A DNA stretch of 44,067 nt from JADZAA01 sp039810485. Lineage in GTDB: Bacteria; Bacteroidota; Ignavibacteria; Kapaibacteriales; UBA961. The position numbers and the translations under genes were made by a program. Shown here piece after piece: positions 17,259 to 25,428 of this stretch. Location of the stretch: NCBI GenBank assembly GCA_039810485.1, contig JBDHXA010000013.1, forward strand, positions 1 to 44,067. The letters are read 5' to 3'. Within the stretch, counting starts at the first letter, position 1; every line of letters begins with the position of its first letter. The notes beneath the pieces were generated by a model. That model ran no database searches. It worked only from the letters and a program-made list of their open reading frames with translations, and was not told where the DNA came from.

Positions 17259-18206
17259 ATGAATCTTTGGAGCAACGAGACAGAAATACAGTTTTTTAGG
17301 GAGGCTTTGAAAAATTTTGCTTCACCTGAACAACTATTTTACAAATTACAATCAGGTTGTTTTGCCTATATACCAAAAGGGACAGATGCAGAAGGGCAAA
17401 CCTTACAAAGCAGAAACTCACTTATTGGACAGTTTATCGAAAAATGGAGTAAATCATTCTTTGAGCCAATTGCAAAAGAGTTAGGACTTTTTGCTGTTAA
17501 TAGTGTTGTTTGTGATGAACTTGGTTTATCAAGACAAACAAGTGCTGATTTGGCTTTTTGTACTACAAACGACACAAACCAAAAAGCAGAAAATATAAAA
17601 CTACTTTTTGAAATCAAAATGAGTGTTGTTTCAAATTATAAGTTTGAACAACCCGACTCAATACAATTAGTAGGCGACTATAAAGCACATAAAGGTCAAC
17701 CCTCTTTGATGCGTTCAGACAGTATGTTGAAAGCAATAGGAAAATCTATAAACATTCGTGTTTCTGGAATTGCTTCAACAAAAATACTAGTTGTTGTTTT
17801 GGGTAACAGCCCAATAACTGACAGCTACTTTAAAAAAGTAGACTTTCTAAAAACTTCGGGCGTTATACAAGGTTTTTAGTCATTAAATCCAAAACCGACT
17901 AAAACAGATTATGTAAAAAACACTCCGAAACTTGGATTTCAAATAATATTAGACGGCGAACAGCTACTTAATAACTGTAAAGAGCTTGTGACCAACAATA
18001 TGAATTGTTTTTCTTCGATGATTTCAAAATTGAAATTGGGAGAAATAATCCGAATAGCAAGCCAAGAAGCTACTGATATTGCTAAGGCAGAAAAATTATT
18101 TAATATTTTGGGTGTTCCCCTATCGGGTCGGACTATCCGTTCCAAGTCCTCGCTTCTCTGCGGGCTTTCCACTACTATCCCTAACGAAACAACGAAAGCA
18201 GCATAA
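17259..18206 (+). pseudogene. PD-(D/E)XK-type nuclease, interrupted by a nonsense codon
   Basis: The first frame gives 206 residues (to 17879) ending GVIQGF-TAG. The same frame then stays open for 108 more codons (SLNPKPTKTDYVKNTPKLGFQ ...) to 18206. A single substitution, most simply TGG (Trp) to TAG, has probably cut a protein of about 315 residues. The first part contains a likely restriction-endonuclease core: Asp97 (SADLAF), then Glu118-x-Lys120 (LLFEIKMS), the D...ExK pattern. I know no name for the family; it looks like a restriction endonuclease of the kind found beside DNA methylases. Only five bases separate it from the next small gene, so 17259-19766 may be one unit. Confidence 0.6.
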
Positions 18207-18210
18207 TACT

Positions 18211-18408
18211 ATGGAAAATAGAAAATTTGAAATTAAAATTTATTATACGGGGTTTTGTACTTATGAAATTGAAGCACAAGATGAAGCAGAAGCAATTTTA
18301 AAAGCAAGAAAACTTCCCGTTAACCAAAATGAAATTATAACCAATTTAGAAAATTGGGAAGAAGCAGATACAGCAACAGAGATTGATAATGGAAAAAGTA
18401 AAATCTGA
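18211..18408 (+). CDS. Small hypothetical protein
   Basis: This is a 65-residue acidic protein starting MENRKFEIKIYYTGFCTYEIEA. The pattern (beta strand, FCTYEIEAQDEAEAILKAR, then a helix) resembles small DpnD/PcfM-like or phage-type proteins, but I do not recognise it with confidence. It follows the broken nuclease by four bases, and its end overlaps the start of the HNH gene by 20 bases. That tight packing suggests translational coupling. Function unknown. Confidence 0.65.
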   Translation: MENRKFEIKIYYTGFCTYEIEAQDEAEAILKARKLPVNQNEIITNLENWEEADTATEIDNGKSKI

Positions 18409-19222
18409 ATTACCACTTAGTTATGTAACTATCAAGACAACTAAAAGTCGAATAGATAAAGGGCTTTTAGCTATTCCTGTTTCGCTAATTGATATTTTTC
18501 CAAAAGAAAAAAGTAATATTACTATTATAGATGAAAATGGTAAAGAAGAAACTAAATCCTTCACACCTTATAATAGTAGTAGCAGAGAATGTAGAATAGG
18601 GGGCGTAAAAAGATTTTATGATGAATTTAAAATTCAAAATGGTGATGAATTGGTAATTCAATTACTTGATGAAGGCAAATTCAAAATTATATCTGAAAGT
18701 AAATTTAAAAATACTTTTCTCAACACTTTGGGTGAATTTGAAAAATGTGAAAATGAACAAATTGCAGAAGAAAAACTAAACAATCTTTCCAAAATATCAA
18801 ATATAGATAAAGCTCAAATTTTGACGAATGAGTTTGTAAAATTATCGAAAATTCCCATTTTAGACAGAAAGTCAAAAGTTGTTGAAAAAAGAGAAACTAA
18901 AGAGTATGTTCCTTTTTCTCTAAGAAAGGTTTTAACTCAAGTATATTCGGGGAAATGTCAGATAAGTGATTTTACGTTTTTAATGAAAAATGGAAAAGCG
19001 TATTTTGAAATTCATCATATAAATCCAGACAAAGGAAATCATTTTAAGAATTTACTTGTTGTAAGTCCCAATGTTCATTCTCAATTTACCTATGCTAATA
19101 TTGAACAGAATTTTGACAATGAAGGTTGGCTGAGAAAAGTGAAATTTAATGATGATGTTTATAATGTATTTCAAGCAATAGACAAATTGCCTAACATTTT
19201 TGAAAAAGAAGTTCATTCTTAA
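18389..19222 (+). CDS. HNH endonuclease with B3/AbrB-like DNA-binding N-terminus
   Basis: This is a predicted restriction-type nuclease of 277 residues from ATG 18389. A beta-rich N-terminal region (about 15-102; GLLAIPVSLIDIFP ... CRIGGVKRFYDEFKIQNGDELVIQ) looks like a B3/EcoRII-N or AbrB-like sequence-reading domain. After a helical linker comes an HNH domain: YSGKCQISDF (Cys190), EIHHINPDKGNH (His209, His210), NLLVVSPNVHSQF (Asn221, His230). The first half of the usual zinc cysteine pairs is incomplete. The start overlaps the small gene upstream. The stop codon is one base from the remnant of a DNA methyltransferase, so this was probably the nuclease of a restriction-modification pair. It appears intact. 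The family assignment rests on motif reading. Confidence 0.72.
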   Translation: MEKVKSELPLSYVTIKTTKSRIDKGLLAIPVSLIDIFPKEKSNITIIDENGKEETKSFTPYNSSSRECRIGGVKRFYDEFKIQNGDELVIQLLDEGKFKIISESKFKNTFLNTLGEFEKCENEQIAEEKLNNLSKISNIDKAQILTNEFVKLSKIPILDRKSKVVEKRETKEYVPFSLRKVLTQVYSGKCQISDFTFLMKNGKAYFEIHHINPDKGNHFKNLLVVSPNVHSQFTYANIEQNFDNEGWLRKVKFNDDVYNVFQAIDKLPNIFEKEVHS

Positions 19223-19223
19223 T

Positions 19224-19766
19224 ATGCGTGGTGAAATCATTTGGAATAAAGCAGCAAGTGCTAGTCCATCAACGGCTTGGGGTAGTTGGCAAAGTGCAGC
19301 AAATCCAATTTTAAGAGACATTCACGAATATATTTTAGTTTTCTCAAAAGGCGGTTATAAAAGAGAGAAGAATGGAAAAGAAAACACTATTTCAAAAGAA
19401 CAATTTATGGAATGAACAAAATCCATTTGGACAATGAATGCTGAAAGTGCAAGACGAATTGGGCACCCAGCACCATTTCCAGAGGAATTACCTTACAGAC
19501 TTATTCAACTTTATTCATTTACAGACGACATTATTTTAGACCCTTTTATGGGAAGTGGTACAACAGGAGTTTCTGCTTTAAAATCAAACAGAAAATATGT
19601 TGGCTATGACATTTCACAAGAATACATAGACCTCGCAAACAAGCGACTTGAACCTTTAAAACAACAGACAAATATTTTTGATAATTTGACCAACACAATA
19701 AATGCCACTACAGGAAACAAGGTATTGGCAAAAAAGGGGCAGACGGAAGAAATTCAACATTTGTAA
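19224..19766 (+). pseudogene. N4/N6 DNA methyltransferase remnant (C-terminal half)
   Basis: The reading frame MRGEIIWNKAASASPSTAWG ... SAANPILRDIHEYILVFSKGGY is the middle of a beta-class N6_N4 methyltransferase. It continues through an in-frame TGA (QFME-TGA-TKSIWTMNAESARR, where relatives have Trp) to the SAM-binding motif LDPFMGSGTTG (about 19538) and the final YVGYDISQEYIDLANKRL. The N-terminal part with the catalytic DPPY motif is absent: the frame begins one base after the HNH stop. It is therefore both truncated and interrupted, and cannot methylate. The last ~20 residues (TTGNKVLAKKGQTEE) run into the left arm of an attC-like repeat. Confidence 0.75.
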
Positions 19767-19846
19767 TTCTATTTGGCTTTGGTACAAAATCCAAGCTGAT
19801 TTATTTCAAATTCCCCTTCTTCGCCAATACCCGACCCGTTAGCGGC
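19704..19846. repeat. attC-like site between methyltransferase remnant and DUF1697 gene
   Basis: Bases 19721-19739 (GGTATTGGCAAAAAAGGGG) pair with 19813-19831 at 17 of 19 positions, leaving a 73-base loop. The right arm is followed by CGACCCGTTAGCGGC, with GTTAGCGGC at 19838-19846 as the presumed crossover core. The left core, expected as xxxTAAC, is degenerate (CCACTACAGG). Overall length (about 140 bases) and structure fit the long attC sites of cassette arrays. Confidence 0.65.
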
Positions 19847-19884
19847 AAGCAGAACTGAACTCTACGAATAAACGAAAACGAAGA

Positions 19885-20427
19885 ATGACAACATACATTT
19901 CAATTCTTAGAGGAATAAACGTAAGCGGACAAAAAATAATTAAAATGGACGCTTTGAAAAATATGTATGAAAAATTAAACTTTGAAAATGTACAGACTTA
20001 TGTACAGAGCGGTAATGTTATATTCTCAGTAAAAGAAAAAGACACAAAAGCACTTGAGAAAGTAATCTCATTACAAATTGAAAAAGAATTCGGATTTAAC
20101 GTACCTGTAATTGTGCTAAATACAAAAACATTAGTAAAAATTATTGAAAATAACCCTTTTGCGAAAAATGACCTGAAAGAAACTGAATTTTTACACGTAA
20201 CTTTTTTAGCTGATATTCCGCCAGAATTTGATAAAGAAAAAATTCTTGAAAAGAAACAACTTCATGAAGAGATTGCTTTTTTGCCAAATGCAGTTTATTT
20301 ATATTGCCCGAACGGATATGGAAAAACTAAACTCAACAACAACTTTTTGGAAAACAAACTTAAAGTACAAGCAACAACACGAAATTGGAAAACGACAAAT
20401 GAACTTTTAAAATTAGCAACAAAATAA
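19885..20427 (+). CDS. DUF1697 family protein
   Basis: This is a 180-residue protein of the DUF1697 family. The N-terminus TTYISILRGINVSGQKIIKMD and the SGNVIFS segment (about 42-48) are the family's hallmark. A central FGFNVPVIV and the C-terminal TTRNWKTTNELL (about 164-175) are also typical. Family members are small two-domain cytoplasmic proteins of unknown function, often on mobile or accessory DNA. It begins 40 bases after the presumed cassette boundary, with one base before the ABM-domain gene, so the two are co-transcribed. Confidence 0.9.
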   Translation: MTTYISILRGINVSGQKIIKMDALKNMYEKLNFENVQTYVQSGNVIFSVKEKDTKALEKVISLQIEKEFGFNVPVIVLNTKTLVKIIENNPFAKNDLKETEFLHVTFLADIPPEFDKEKILEKKQLHEEIAFLPNAVYLYCPNGYGKTKLNNNFLENKLKVQATTRNWKTTNELLKLATK

Positions 20428-20428
20428 T

Positions 20429-20740
20429 ATGACAAATAAGTATCTACTTCACGGAAAGCTGACAGCAAAAGTTGGACACAAAGACGAACTTGCCAATATT
20501 TTGCTGGAAGCATCAAAACTTGTAGCAACTGCGAAAGGTTGTAAACTGTATGTAATCGGCAAAGATGAAAATGATACAAATGCAGTTTATATAACGGAAA
20601 TCTGGGATAGCAAAGAAGACCACGACAACTCGCTAAATGTGGATGGCGTAAGAGAACTCATAATGAAAGCAATGCCAATATTAGACGGACAACCAACAAA
20701 AGGACAAGAACTTGAAATTTTAGGTGGGGCAGGAATATAA
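20429..20740 (+). CDS. Antibiotic biosynthesis monooxygenase (ABM) domain protein
   Basis: This is a 103-residue single-domain protein with a dimeric ferredoxin-like ABM fold. YLLHGKLTAKVGHKDELANILLEA is the first strand and helix (about 5-28). GCKLYVIGKDENDTNAVYITEIWDSKEDHDNSL (about 42-74) is the family core, where EIWDS and the His are typical. Relatives include quinol monooxygenases such as YgiN and many uncharacterised stress proteins; the substrate cannot be named. Its ATG follows the DUF1697 stop by one base. The attC-like site begins 10 bases after its stop. Confidence 0.88.
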   Translation: MTNKYLLHGKLTAKVGHKDELANILLEASKLVATAKGCKLYVIGKDENDTNAVYITEIWDSKEDHDNSLNVDGVRELIMKAMPILDGQPTKGQELEILGGAGI

Positions 20741-20750
20741 ATAACTGCCA

Positions 20751-20885
20751 GCCGCTAACGGGCAGTTTGGCAAAATGGCGGGTTTAGTACTAAATTCAAC
20801 TGTAGTTCTTCGTTGAACTTTTGTGCAAAACTGAACATTTATGTTTCGATTTTCGCTACTTCACAAAGCCACCGGCACGTTAGAC
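20751..20885. repeat. attC-like site at the right end of the cassette island
   Basis: The left arm GCCGCTAACGGGCAGTTTGGC (split: core CGCTAAC at 20753-20759) pairs imperfectly with the right arm GCCACCGGCACGTTAG (20868-20883), with unpaired bases between two stem blocks, as attC sites have. The right end GTTAGAC (20879-20885) fits the integron core consensus GTTRRRY. An internal hairpin TTCAAC/GTTGAA lies in the loop (about 20793-20816). Immediately to the right the core chromosome resumes with a minus-strand aminopeptidase gene. Confidence 0.65.
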
Positions 20886-20917
20886 AAAGTATTTTCAATA
20901 TTCTCAAAAACACTTAG

Positions 20918-22036
20918 TTAGACTACAATCAATTCTGAACTGCCTGTCGAAAGAATTTCACAGCCATCTGGAGTAATCCATATATCGTCTTCAATGCGAA
21001 CACCAAATTTTCCAGGTAAATATATTCCTGGTTCGATTGTAATTACTGTGCCTTGCGGAACTTTGCCTTTTGTATTTCTGAATGATATGGCAGGCGATTC
21101 ATGCACTTCTATTCCTAATCCATGTCCAAGCGAATGTTGAAAATAGTCGGCATATCCAGCTTTGCCAATAATTTCTCGAGCAGTCATATCGAGTGAAGCT
21201 GCATTAACATCTGCTTTGGATGCAGCGATGGCGCTTGCATGCGCTTGACGCACAATTTCATACACTTTTCTGGCTTCTTTGCCCGGTTCGCCGCAAGCAA
21301 CCGTTCGAGTTACATCAGAGGCAAATCCTTGATAATAAAAGCCAAAATCAAATATTATCATCTCTCCAAGATTGACAGCGCGTTCAGAAGCGCGACCATG
21401 CACCCATGCGCTATGGTCTCCTGCTACGGCAATTATATCAAATGATTCCTTTTCAGCTCCAAGCTTACGCCCACGATATGTGATTTCTGCCGCAAGATCA
21501 CATTCACGAACTCCGGGTTTAATTAGAGGCAAAATTTCCTGAAACACTTGAAATTGAATATCTCCTGCCTTGCGTATCAGCTCAATTTCATGAGGATATT
21601 TAATCATTGTTTGCTTTTCAACAATACCTGATAAACGTTTCAATGAAATTCCGGAAAGATTTTTTTTAATTGATCGCAAAGTAGCATCTGTAATGCGCGA
21701 TGGATCAAAAGCCAGCGAATGTACTTCTGATAAAAGATTATTTATTTTCAAAAAATTTAAAGGATCGCGCTCGATATGAATACTCAACGCTTTGACTGGA
21801 TATATCTCGGTTTTTACTTGTTCTGTATAGCGATCGTCGGTAAAAAACCATGATTTTTCACTGCATATTATTAAAATGCCATTCGAACCGGAAAACCCTG
21901 TAAGGTATCGAATTGACGGCAGATGATTAATATAGAGAGCGTCTATACGTTTGGAATTCAGTTCTTTGCGAATTGCTGTAAAACGAATTTCCGCCACTTC
22001 GGCAGGCGTTGGTATTAAAGTATTCTTTTTAGCCAC
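20918..22036 (-). CDS. M24-family Xaa-Pro aminopeptidase
   Basis: This is a cytoplasmic metallopeptidase of the pita-bread fold that removes N-terminal residues ahead of proline. The 372-residue protein has the creatinase N-terminal domain (about 15-140) and the M24 catalytic domain (about 150-370). All five metal ligands are present: Asp230 (IFDFGFYYQGFASD), Asp241, His305 (HSLGHGLGIEVHE), Glu335 (TIEPGIY) and Glu349 (GVRIEDD). Length fits the short PepQ/YqhT-like group. The gene lies 46 bases after guaB on the same strand, so the two may share a transcript. I cannot separate aminopeptidase P from prolidase by sequence alone. Confidence 0.92.
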   Translation of the reverse strand: MAKKNTLIPTPAEVAEIRFTAIRKELNSKRIDALYINHLPSIRYLTGFSGSNGILIICSEKSWFFTDDRYTEQVKTEIYPVKALSIHIERDPLNFLKINNLLSEVHSLAFDPSRITDATLRSIKKNLSGISLKRLSGIVEKQTMIKYPHEIELIRKAGDIQFQVFQEILPLIKPGVRECDLAAEITYRGRKLGAEKESFDIIAVAGDHSAWVHGRASERAVNLGEMIIFDFGFYYQGFASDVTRTVACGEPGKEARKVYEIVRQAHASAIAASKADVNAASLDMTAREIIGKAGYADYFQHSLGHGLGIEVHESPAISFRNTKGKVPQGTVITIEPGIYLPGKFGVRIEDDIWITPDGCEILSTGSSELIVV

Positions 22037-22082
22037 AGATTTCTCCGATTATCAATGCAACTGATTTATTTATAAAGATATA

Positions 22083-23549
22083 CTATGAAAAATAATTTGG
22101 TGACGCCTTTGTGATAATTACATCGTGCGGATGTGATTCGCGCAGTCCTGCTGCCGTCATACGGACAAATTGCGCACTTTCTTTCATTTCTCTCAAAGTC
22201 CTGCAGCCGCAATATCCCATTGCTGCGCGCAAGCCGCCGCAAAGCTGATAAATAGTATCGCTGACACTTCCCTTAAACGGCACCCTTCCTTCAATGCCTT
22301 CTGGTACCAACTTAGCAATTTCATCTTCCACATCTTGAAAATAACGATCGGCCGAACCTTGTTGCATTGCATTAAGCGAACCCATACCGCGATACATTTT
22401 ATAAGCGCGTCCCTCAAACAATATTTTTTCTCCTGGGCTTTCTTCATGTCCGGCCAGAAGTCCACCCACCATGACAGAATCTGCTCCAGCTGCGATAGCT
22501 TTGGCAATATCTCCAGTTTGCTTGATTCCTCCATCGGCAATTACTGGAATACGCTCGGAAGAAGCGCTCGACACTACATTCATAATTGCCGTAATTTGCG
22601 GAACACCAACTCCGGCAATAACGCGAGTTGTGCAAATGCTTCCCGGTCCAATGCCTACTTTCAAAGCATCAGCTCCACAGTCAATCAATGCTTTTGCAGC
22701 ATCGGAAGTTGCAATATTGCCGGCAACTATTTGCAAATTGCCAAATTGTTTTTTGAGTGTTGCAACCATATTCATTACTTTGCGTGAATGACCATGCGCC
22801 GTATCAACAAATACGACGTCAACTCCCACAGAAGTTAACGATGCAACTCTTTCTAGCGTATCTTCGCTTACTCCAACTGCAGCACCAACTAATAAGCGCC
22901 CAATATCATCTTTTGCTGCATGGGGATATTTTTTCTTCTTCTGAATATCTTTAAATGTAATAAGACCAATGAGTTTCCCATAATTATCCACTACCGGCAA
23001 TTTTTCAATGCGATGAGCTTGCAGAATTGCTTCGGCTTGTTCGAGAGTAGTGCCCTCGGGTGCTGTAATCAGTTCATTGCTTGTCATAACTATTGAGATA
23101 TTCACTCGGCCATCAGTTTGGAAACGCAGATCGCGGTTCGTTACAATGCCAATCAATTTGCCCGATTCATCAACGACAGGAAATCCGGCAATATGATATT
23201 TATTCATCAAAAGCAATGCATCAGAAACTGTATTATCGCTTCGCAATGTTATGGGGTTACGGATCATGCCGCTCTCAGACCGCTTAACTTTATCAACTTC
23301 ATCAGCTTGACGTTTGATGGACATATTCTTGTGAATCACGCCTATTCCTCCTTCTCGCGCTAAAGCAATTGCCATTTCAGATTCTGTTACTGTATCCATC
23401 GCTGCAGAAAGTATTGGGATATTCAAAGCAATGGAGCGAGTTAAGTTCGTGGTGAGAGCAGTTTCGCGAGGGAGCAAATCGGAATAAGCTGGAATCAAAA
23501 GCAAATCATCAAAAGTCAAGCCGTCGTTGATTATTTTATCATGTCGCAT
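22083..23549 (-). CDS. guaB: Inosine-5'-monophosphate dehydrogenase
   Basis: GuaB oxidises IMP to XMP with NAD+, the committed step to guanine nucleotides. The 488-residue barrel enzyme has LTFDDLLLIPAYSDLLP at the N-terminus and two CBS domains inserted at about 95-205. The catalytic loop is GPGSICTTR with Cys306, and the YRGMGSLNAM flap motif follows at about 385. All catalytic parts are present. The gene follows a strong intrinsic terminator lying between it and the upstream aldolase gene, so it has its own promoter somewhere in 23550-23660. Confidence 0.96.
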   Translation of the reverse strand: MRHDKIINDGLTFDDLLLIPAYSDLLPRETALTTNLTRSIALNIPILSAAMDTVTESEMAIALAREGGIGVIHKNMSIKRQADEVDKVKRSESGMIRNPITLRSDNTVSDALLLMNKYHIAGFPVVDESGKLIGIVTNRDLRFQTDGRVNISIVMTSNELITAPEGTTLEQAEAILQAHRIEKLPVVDNYGKLIGLITFKDIQKKKKYPHAAKDDIGRLLVGAAVGVSEDTLERVASLTSVGVDVVFVDTAHGHSRKVMNMVATLKKQFGNLQIVAGNIATSDAAKALIDCGADALKVGIGPGSICTTRVIAGVGVPQITAIMNVVSSASSERIPVIADGGIKQTGDIAKAIAAGADSVMVGGLLAGHEESPGEKILFEGRAYKMYRGMGSLNAMQQGSADRYFQDVEDEIAKLVPEGIEGRVPFKGSVSDTIYQLCGGLRAAMGYCGCRTLREMKESAQFVRMTAAGLRESHPHDVIITKASPNYFS

Positions 23550-23663
23550 TGGATAAACCCTATATCATTTTTTAAAAATTTCGATTATGACGCTGATAAC
23601 ATTAGCAGTATTGTTAAGATAATATCAACAACTAAGCATAAGGTCATTGCAGTATTAAAGAAA

Positions 23664-23689
23664 AAAGCCGCCATTTTTAAGGCGGCTTT
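23664..23689 (-). terminator. Intrinsic terminator after the aldolase gene
   Basis: AAAGCCGCC (23664-23672) and GGCGGCTTT (23681-23689) form a perfect 9-bp stem with an 8-base loop. It is flanked by an A run on one side and T residues on the other, so it can work in both directions. It lies 16 bases after the end of the aldolase gene on the minus strand. Confidence 0.9.
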
Positions 23690-23705
23690 TTATATTGAAG
23701 CGTAT

Positions 23706-24773
23706 TTATGCAATTGTTACTTCATTGCATAGATAAACATCGTGAATGGCATTCAGCAAAGCCACACCCTCTTTCATCGGACGCTGGAATGCTTTTCGAC
23801 CTGAAATAAGCCCCATTCCTCCTGCTCTCTTATTTATTACAGCAGTTGCAGTCGCCTCAGCAAAATCATTTGATCCGGATGCTCCGCCAGAGTTTATAAG
23901 TCCAATTTTTCCCATATAGCAATTTGCCACTTGATAGCGGCATAAGTCAATTGGATGATCGGACGCCAACTCTGTATACATACGCTTGTCCAATTTTCCA
24001 TACGACGATCCGCCCATATTCATTGCTGAAAATCCGCCATTGTTTTCTGGGAGTTTTTGTTTTATTATATCTGCTTGTATAGTTACGCCAATATGATTTG
24101 CCTGACCGGTAAGATCGGCGGAAACATGGTAATCCTTATCAGTTTTAAAGGCAGTGTTTCGCAGATAGCACCATAGAATTGTTGCCATTCCTAATTCATG
24201 AGCATGCGCAAATGCTTGAGCAATCTCAACAATTTGCCGCCCACTTTCTGGTGAGCCGAAATAAATTGTAGCACCAATCGCAGCCGCGCCCATTTCACAA
24301 GCTTCTTGCACTGTGCCAAAAAGAATTTGATCGAATTTATTCGGGTATGTCAATAGCTCGTTATGATTAATTTTAACAACATACGGTATCTTATGCGCAT
24401 ACTTGCGAGCAGTCAATCCCAAAACTCCAAAAGTTGAAGCAACGGCATTGCAACCGCCTTCAAGAGCTAGATCAACTATATTTTCTGGATCAAAATAAGC
24501 AGGATTTTTTGCAAAACTTGCACCAGCTGAATGTTCAATGCCCTGATCAACCGGTAAAATAGATACATATCCAGTATTTCCAAGCCGTCCAGAATTTAAT
24601 ATCCACTGCAAATTGCGCAGAACGCGATTATTACGGTCAGAATACGCGTAAACACTTGATATTGTATTAGATGAAGGTAGTGTTAATTGATCTTTTGAAA
24701 TAGTGGAACTGACATGATTCAACAAATAATCGGCATTGGCTCCAAGATTTTCAACAATACGCTCTATCATAAT
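23706..24773 (-). CDS. fbaB: Class I fructose-bisphosphate aldolase
   Basis: This is a class I (Schiff-base) aldolase of the DhnA/FbaB type; it splits or forms fructose 1,6-bisphosphate in glycolysis and gluconeogenesis. I start it at ATG 24773 (MIERIVENLGANADYLL). That gives 354 residues like E. coli FbaB, and AAAGGTG stands just ahead. The frame is open further upstream, but those residues are not family-like. Lys237 in ADIIKQK corresponds to the Schiff-base lysine of FbaB. VDQGIEHSAG (about 74), NCYMGKIGLINSGG and the ending NKRAGGMGLISGRKAFQ are family hallmarks. A terminator follows the gene. Confidence 0.95.
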   Translation of the reverse strand: MMIERIVENLGANADYLLNHVSSTISKDQLTLPSSNTISSVYAYSDRNNRVLRNLQWILNSGRLGNTGYVSILPVDQGIEHSAGASFAKNPAYFDPENIVDLALEGGCNAVASTFGVLGLTARKYAHKIPYVVKINHNELLTYPNKFDQILFGTVQEACEMGAAAIGATIYFGSPESGRQIVEIAQAFAHAHELGMATILWCYLRNTAFKTDKDYHVSADLTGQANHIGVTIQADIIKQKLPENNGGFSAMNMGGSSYGKLDKRMYTELASDHPIDLCRYQVANCYMGKIGLINSGGASGSNDFAEATATAVINKRAGGMGLISGRKAFQRPMKEGVALLNAIHDVYLCNEVTIA

Positions 24774-24828
24774 TGCACCTTTGGAAATATATTGTAAAAA
24801 CTTTCCACAAAAATACTTGAAAATATGG

Positions 24829-25296
24829 CTATCTCGCTTTTGCCTTTTGTTTTTTTCTTGGCGGCAGTGTAGAATTGCAATATGACCGCAATGATGCAAG
24901 CAAAGGATAGAAATCAGTGCGAAAACCTCCCGGAAAACCTTTAGTTTCGGTAAAGTTTACAGTCGTTTCTGTGCCGCGGAACTGAATAGTTGTTAAAACC
25001 GTCATATTTACATGATGCCCCACACTGTCATATTGCAGCGAAACCATAACCTTGCGAACGCTTGTGCCATCGTTAATCCAACGGTAAGCGCTAACAAAGT
25101 TATAGCCGGTTGAATCTATAAGATAATTCAGCGCCTGCAAAGTGTCGGAAATTGCACTATTAAATTGCCATGAAGAACAAATGCATGAAATTGGCATGGA
25201 AATATTAGTTGACCCGCAAGAATAAAATAAAAGCGAGCCGCCAGCCAAAAAAACAATTGAAATAATTATTCTAAAGTTTTTTAATATCTCGCACAT
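24829..25296 (-). CDS. Putative small lipoprotein
   Basis: This is a 155-residue protein with a hydrophobic N-terminus (about 9-26, IIISIVFLAGGSLLFYSC). Cys27 sits in a lipobox-like context (LFYSC-GS), so export and lipid attachment in the envelope are likely. The mature part is beta-strand-rich (KVMVSLQYDSVGHHVNMTVLT) with a basic tail (PPRKKQKAKAR). The opening of GSTNISMPISCICSSW is reminiscent of LptE/LptE-like or conserved secretion-apparatus lipoproteins, but I cannot assign a family. It ends 55 bases before the aldolase start on the same strand. Confidence 0.7.
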   Translation of the reverse strand: MCEILKNFRIIISIVFLAGGSLLFYSCGSTNISMPISCICSSWQFNSAISDTLQALNYLIDSTGYNFVSAYRWINDGTSVRKVMVSLQYDSVGHHVNMTVLTTIQFRGTETTVNFTETKGFPGGFRTDFYPLLASLRSYCNSTLPPRKKQKAKAR

Positions 25297-25370
25297 TATT
25301 TTCCAAGCATTATACTGAACATTAACTACATCTCTTTCACTGCAAAAATATCAATGCCTTTCATATAAAA

Positions 25371-25399
25371 GAAATGCCTGCAAAATTTGCAGGCATTTC
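25371..25399 (-). terminator. Intrinsic terminator of the Ig-like T9SS protein gene
   Basis: GAAATGCCTGCAAA and TTTGCAGGCATTTC form a perfect 14-bp stem around a single central base (25371-25399). On the minus strand it follows the 25429 stop codon by 29 bases. The long symmetric stem would stop transcription in either direction. Confidence 0.85.
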
Positions 25400-25428
25400 A
25401 TCAATCGTTTTGAACTATAAGCGATGTA

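Larger units (their letters stand above)
19839..20879 (+). mobile_element. Predicted integron-like gene cassette (DUF1697 + ABM)
   Basis: The unit starts at G^TTAGCGGCAAGCAG (19838) and ends at the G of GTTAGAC (20879). Its own 3' inverse core is GCCGCTAAC (20751-20759), the exact 9-base complement of its 5' GTTAGCGGC; with flanks the match is 13 of 15. This is what a circular cassette needs to rebuild one attC, because the first bases of a cassette belong to the same site as its 3' inverse core. Two promoterless-looking genes are packed inside in one direction. No integrase gene is visible in the window. Confidence 0.6.

Noticed and set aside
17877..19414. Recoding of TGA/TAG as Trp in this organism
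   Set aside because: TGA and TAG serve as normal stops for intact genes nearby (rsgA and the 65-residue gene end in TGA, hsdM in TAG). The interrupted genes lie in a decaying island, so pseudogenisation is simpler.
22170..22787. Open frame of 205 codons on the plus strand inside guaB
   Set aside because: It lies wholly opposite the well-conserved IMP dehydrogenase gene and has no family motif; it is a shadow frame.
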